The translations under genes and the position numbers were made by a program. Below the pieces are notes generated by a model. The model was given only the letters and a program-made list of their open reading frames with translations. It made no database searches and had not been told where the DNA came from. This document shows, one piece after another, positions 5,338 through 5,667 of a stretch of 5,667 nt of DNA. Source of the DNA: Sulfurimonas sp. (lineage in GTDB: Bacteria > Campylobacterota > Campylobacteria > Campylobacterales > Sulfurimonadaceae); NCBI GenBank assembly GCA_030673275.1, contig DAOVJL010000092.1:1-5667 (forward strand), read 5' to 3'. Within the stretch, counting starts at the first letter, position 1. The number at the start of each line of letters is the position of its first letter.

Positions 5338-5667
5338 GAGTGTTGATTTAGTTTTCATAGGTCTCTCTTCTCCAGTTATGATTGGTATATATGAGAATAA
5401 TAAACTTATAGATAAGATTATAAGTGAAGAAAAAAGTTCAGATATTTTACCGAAAATGTATAATGAACTCTCAAATAAATATGATATTCAAAAACTTTTC
5501 TTTGCAAATGGACCAGGTAGCTTTATGGCGATAAAAGTTGCATATATTTTTTTAAAATCAATTAGTATTTTAAAAAATATACCACTTTTTGCAACAGATG
5601 CATTTTATTTTAATGAAAATCAACCAATAAAAGCGATTGGAAAGCTATTTTTTGTTAAGCTCTCTTC
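5330..5667 (+). CDS. TsaB-like protein (tRNA t6A synthesis), 3'-partial
   Basis: ATG 5330 lies inside the last codons of lpxC (8-base overlap, different frame). The frame stays open to the right edge, giving 112 codons. The visible part has an N-terminal beta-hairpin-like stretch ([20 protein letters not shown]) and the motif [12 protein letters not shown] (59-70). The latter corresponds to the G-P-G-S-F-T-G-L-R signature of TsaB/YeaZ. TsaB is the non-catalytic partner of TsaD that supports threonylcarbamoyl transfer to A37 of ANN-decoding tRNAs. The same order after lpxC occurs in C. jejuni (Cj0133, from memory), which supports the call. The sequence is divergent: the usual D-T-S near the N-terminus is replaced by L-S-S. 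No strong Shine-Dalgarno is seen, so translational coupling to lpxC is likely. Confidence 0.72.
   Translation, partial: MPKSVDLVFIGLSSPVMIGIYENNKLIDKIISEEKSSDILPKMYNELSNKYDIQKLFFANGPGSFMAIKVAYIFLKSISILKNIPLFATDAFYFNENQPIKAIGKLFFVKLS

Overview
The window looks like a Campylobacterota (Epsilonproteobacteria) chromosome, closest in feel to Sulfurimonas, Sulfuricurvum or Arcobacter-type genomes. The support is low GC, tightly packed genes with frequent TTG starts, and the order M23 peptidase - lpxC - TsaB-like gene. From memory, Campylobacter jejuni has the same order around Cj0131-Cj0133. No marker in the window fixes the genus.

Left part (1-1794): three same-strand genes with almost no spacing. 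They are an unrecognised protein whose frame is open to the left edge (so 5'-partial), a small four-helix inner-membrane protein, and a secreted Cys-rich Sel1-repeat protein of the Helicobacter Hcp type. Nothing here is housekeeping. The region is more AT-rich than the genes to the right, judging from hand-counted lines (about 27% GC against about 35%), and reads as accessory DNA. One reading, which is inference only, is an effector or toxin C-terminus followed by membrane and periplasmic partner proteins.

Middle (1795-2057): a 263-base gap between the accessory and conserved parts. It holds palindromes, an 11-base tandem direct repeat, a minus-strand frame that faintly resembles a tyrosine-recombinase box, and a clear TATAAT -10 element 20 bases before the next start codon.

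Right part (2058-5667): a compact conserved operon. Its genes are a DHH/DHHA1 phosphoesterase (NrnA-like), a membrane-anchored M23 (LytM) peptidoglycan endopeptidase, lpxC (the committed step of lipid A synthesis), and the first 112 codons of a divergent TsaB-like gene that overlaps lpxC by 8 bases and runs off the right edge. The M23 enzyme and LpxC both act in envelope building. The phosphoesterase and TsaB-like protein act in nucleotide/RNA turnover and tRNA modification. The only real gap inside this operon is the 87-base lpxC leader. It has a GC-rich hairpin and two mutually exclusive foldings around the lpxC Shine-Dalgarno, and is the most interesting candidate regulatory element in the window.
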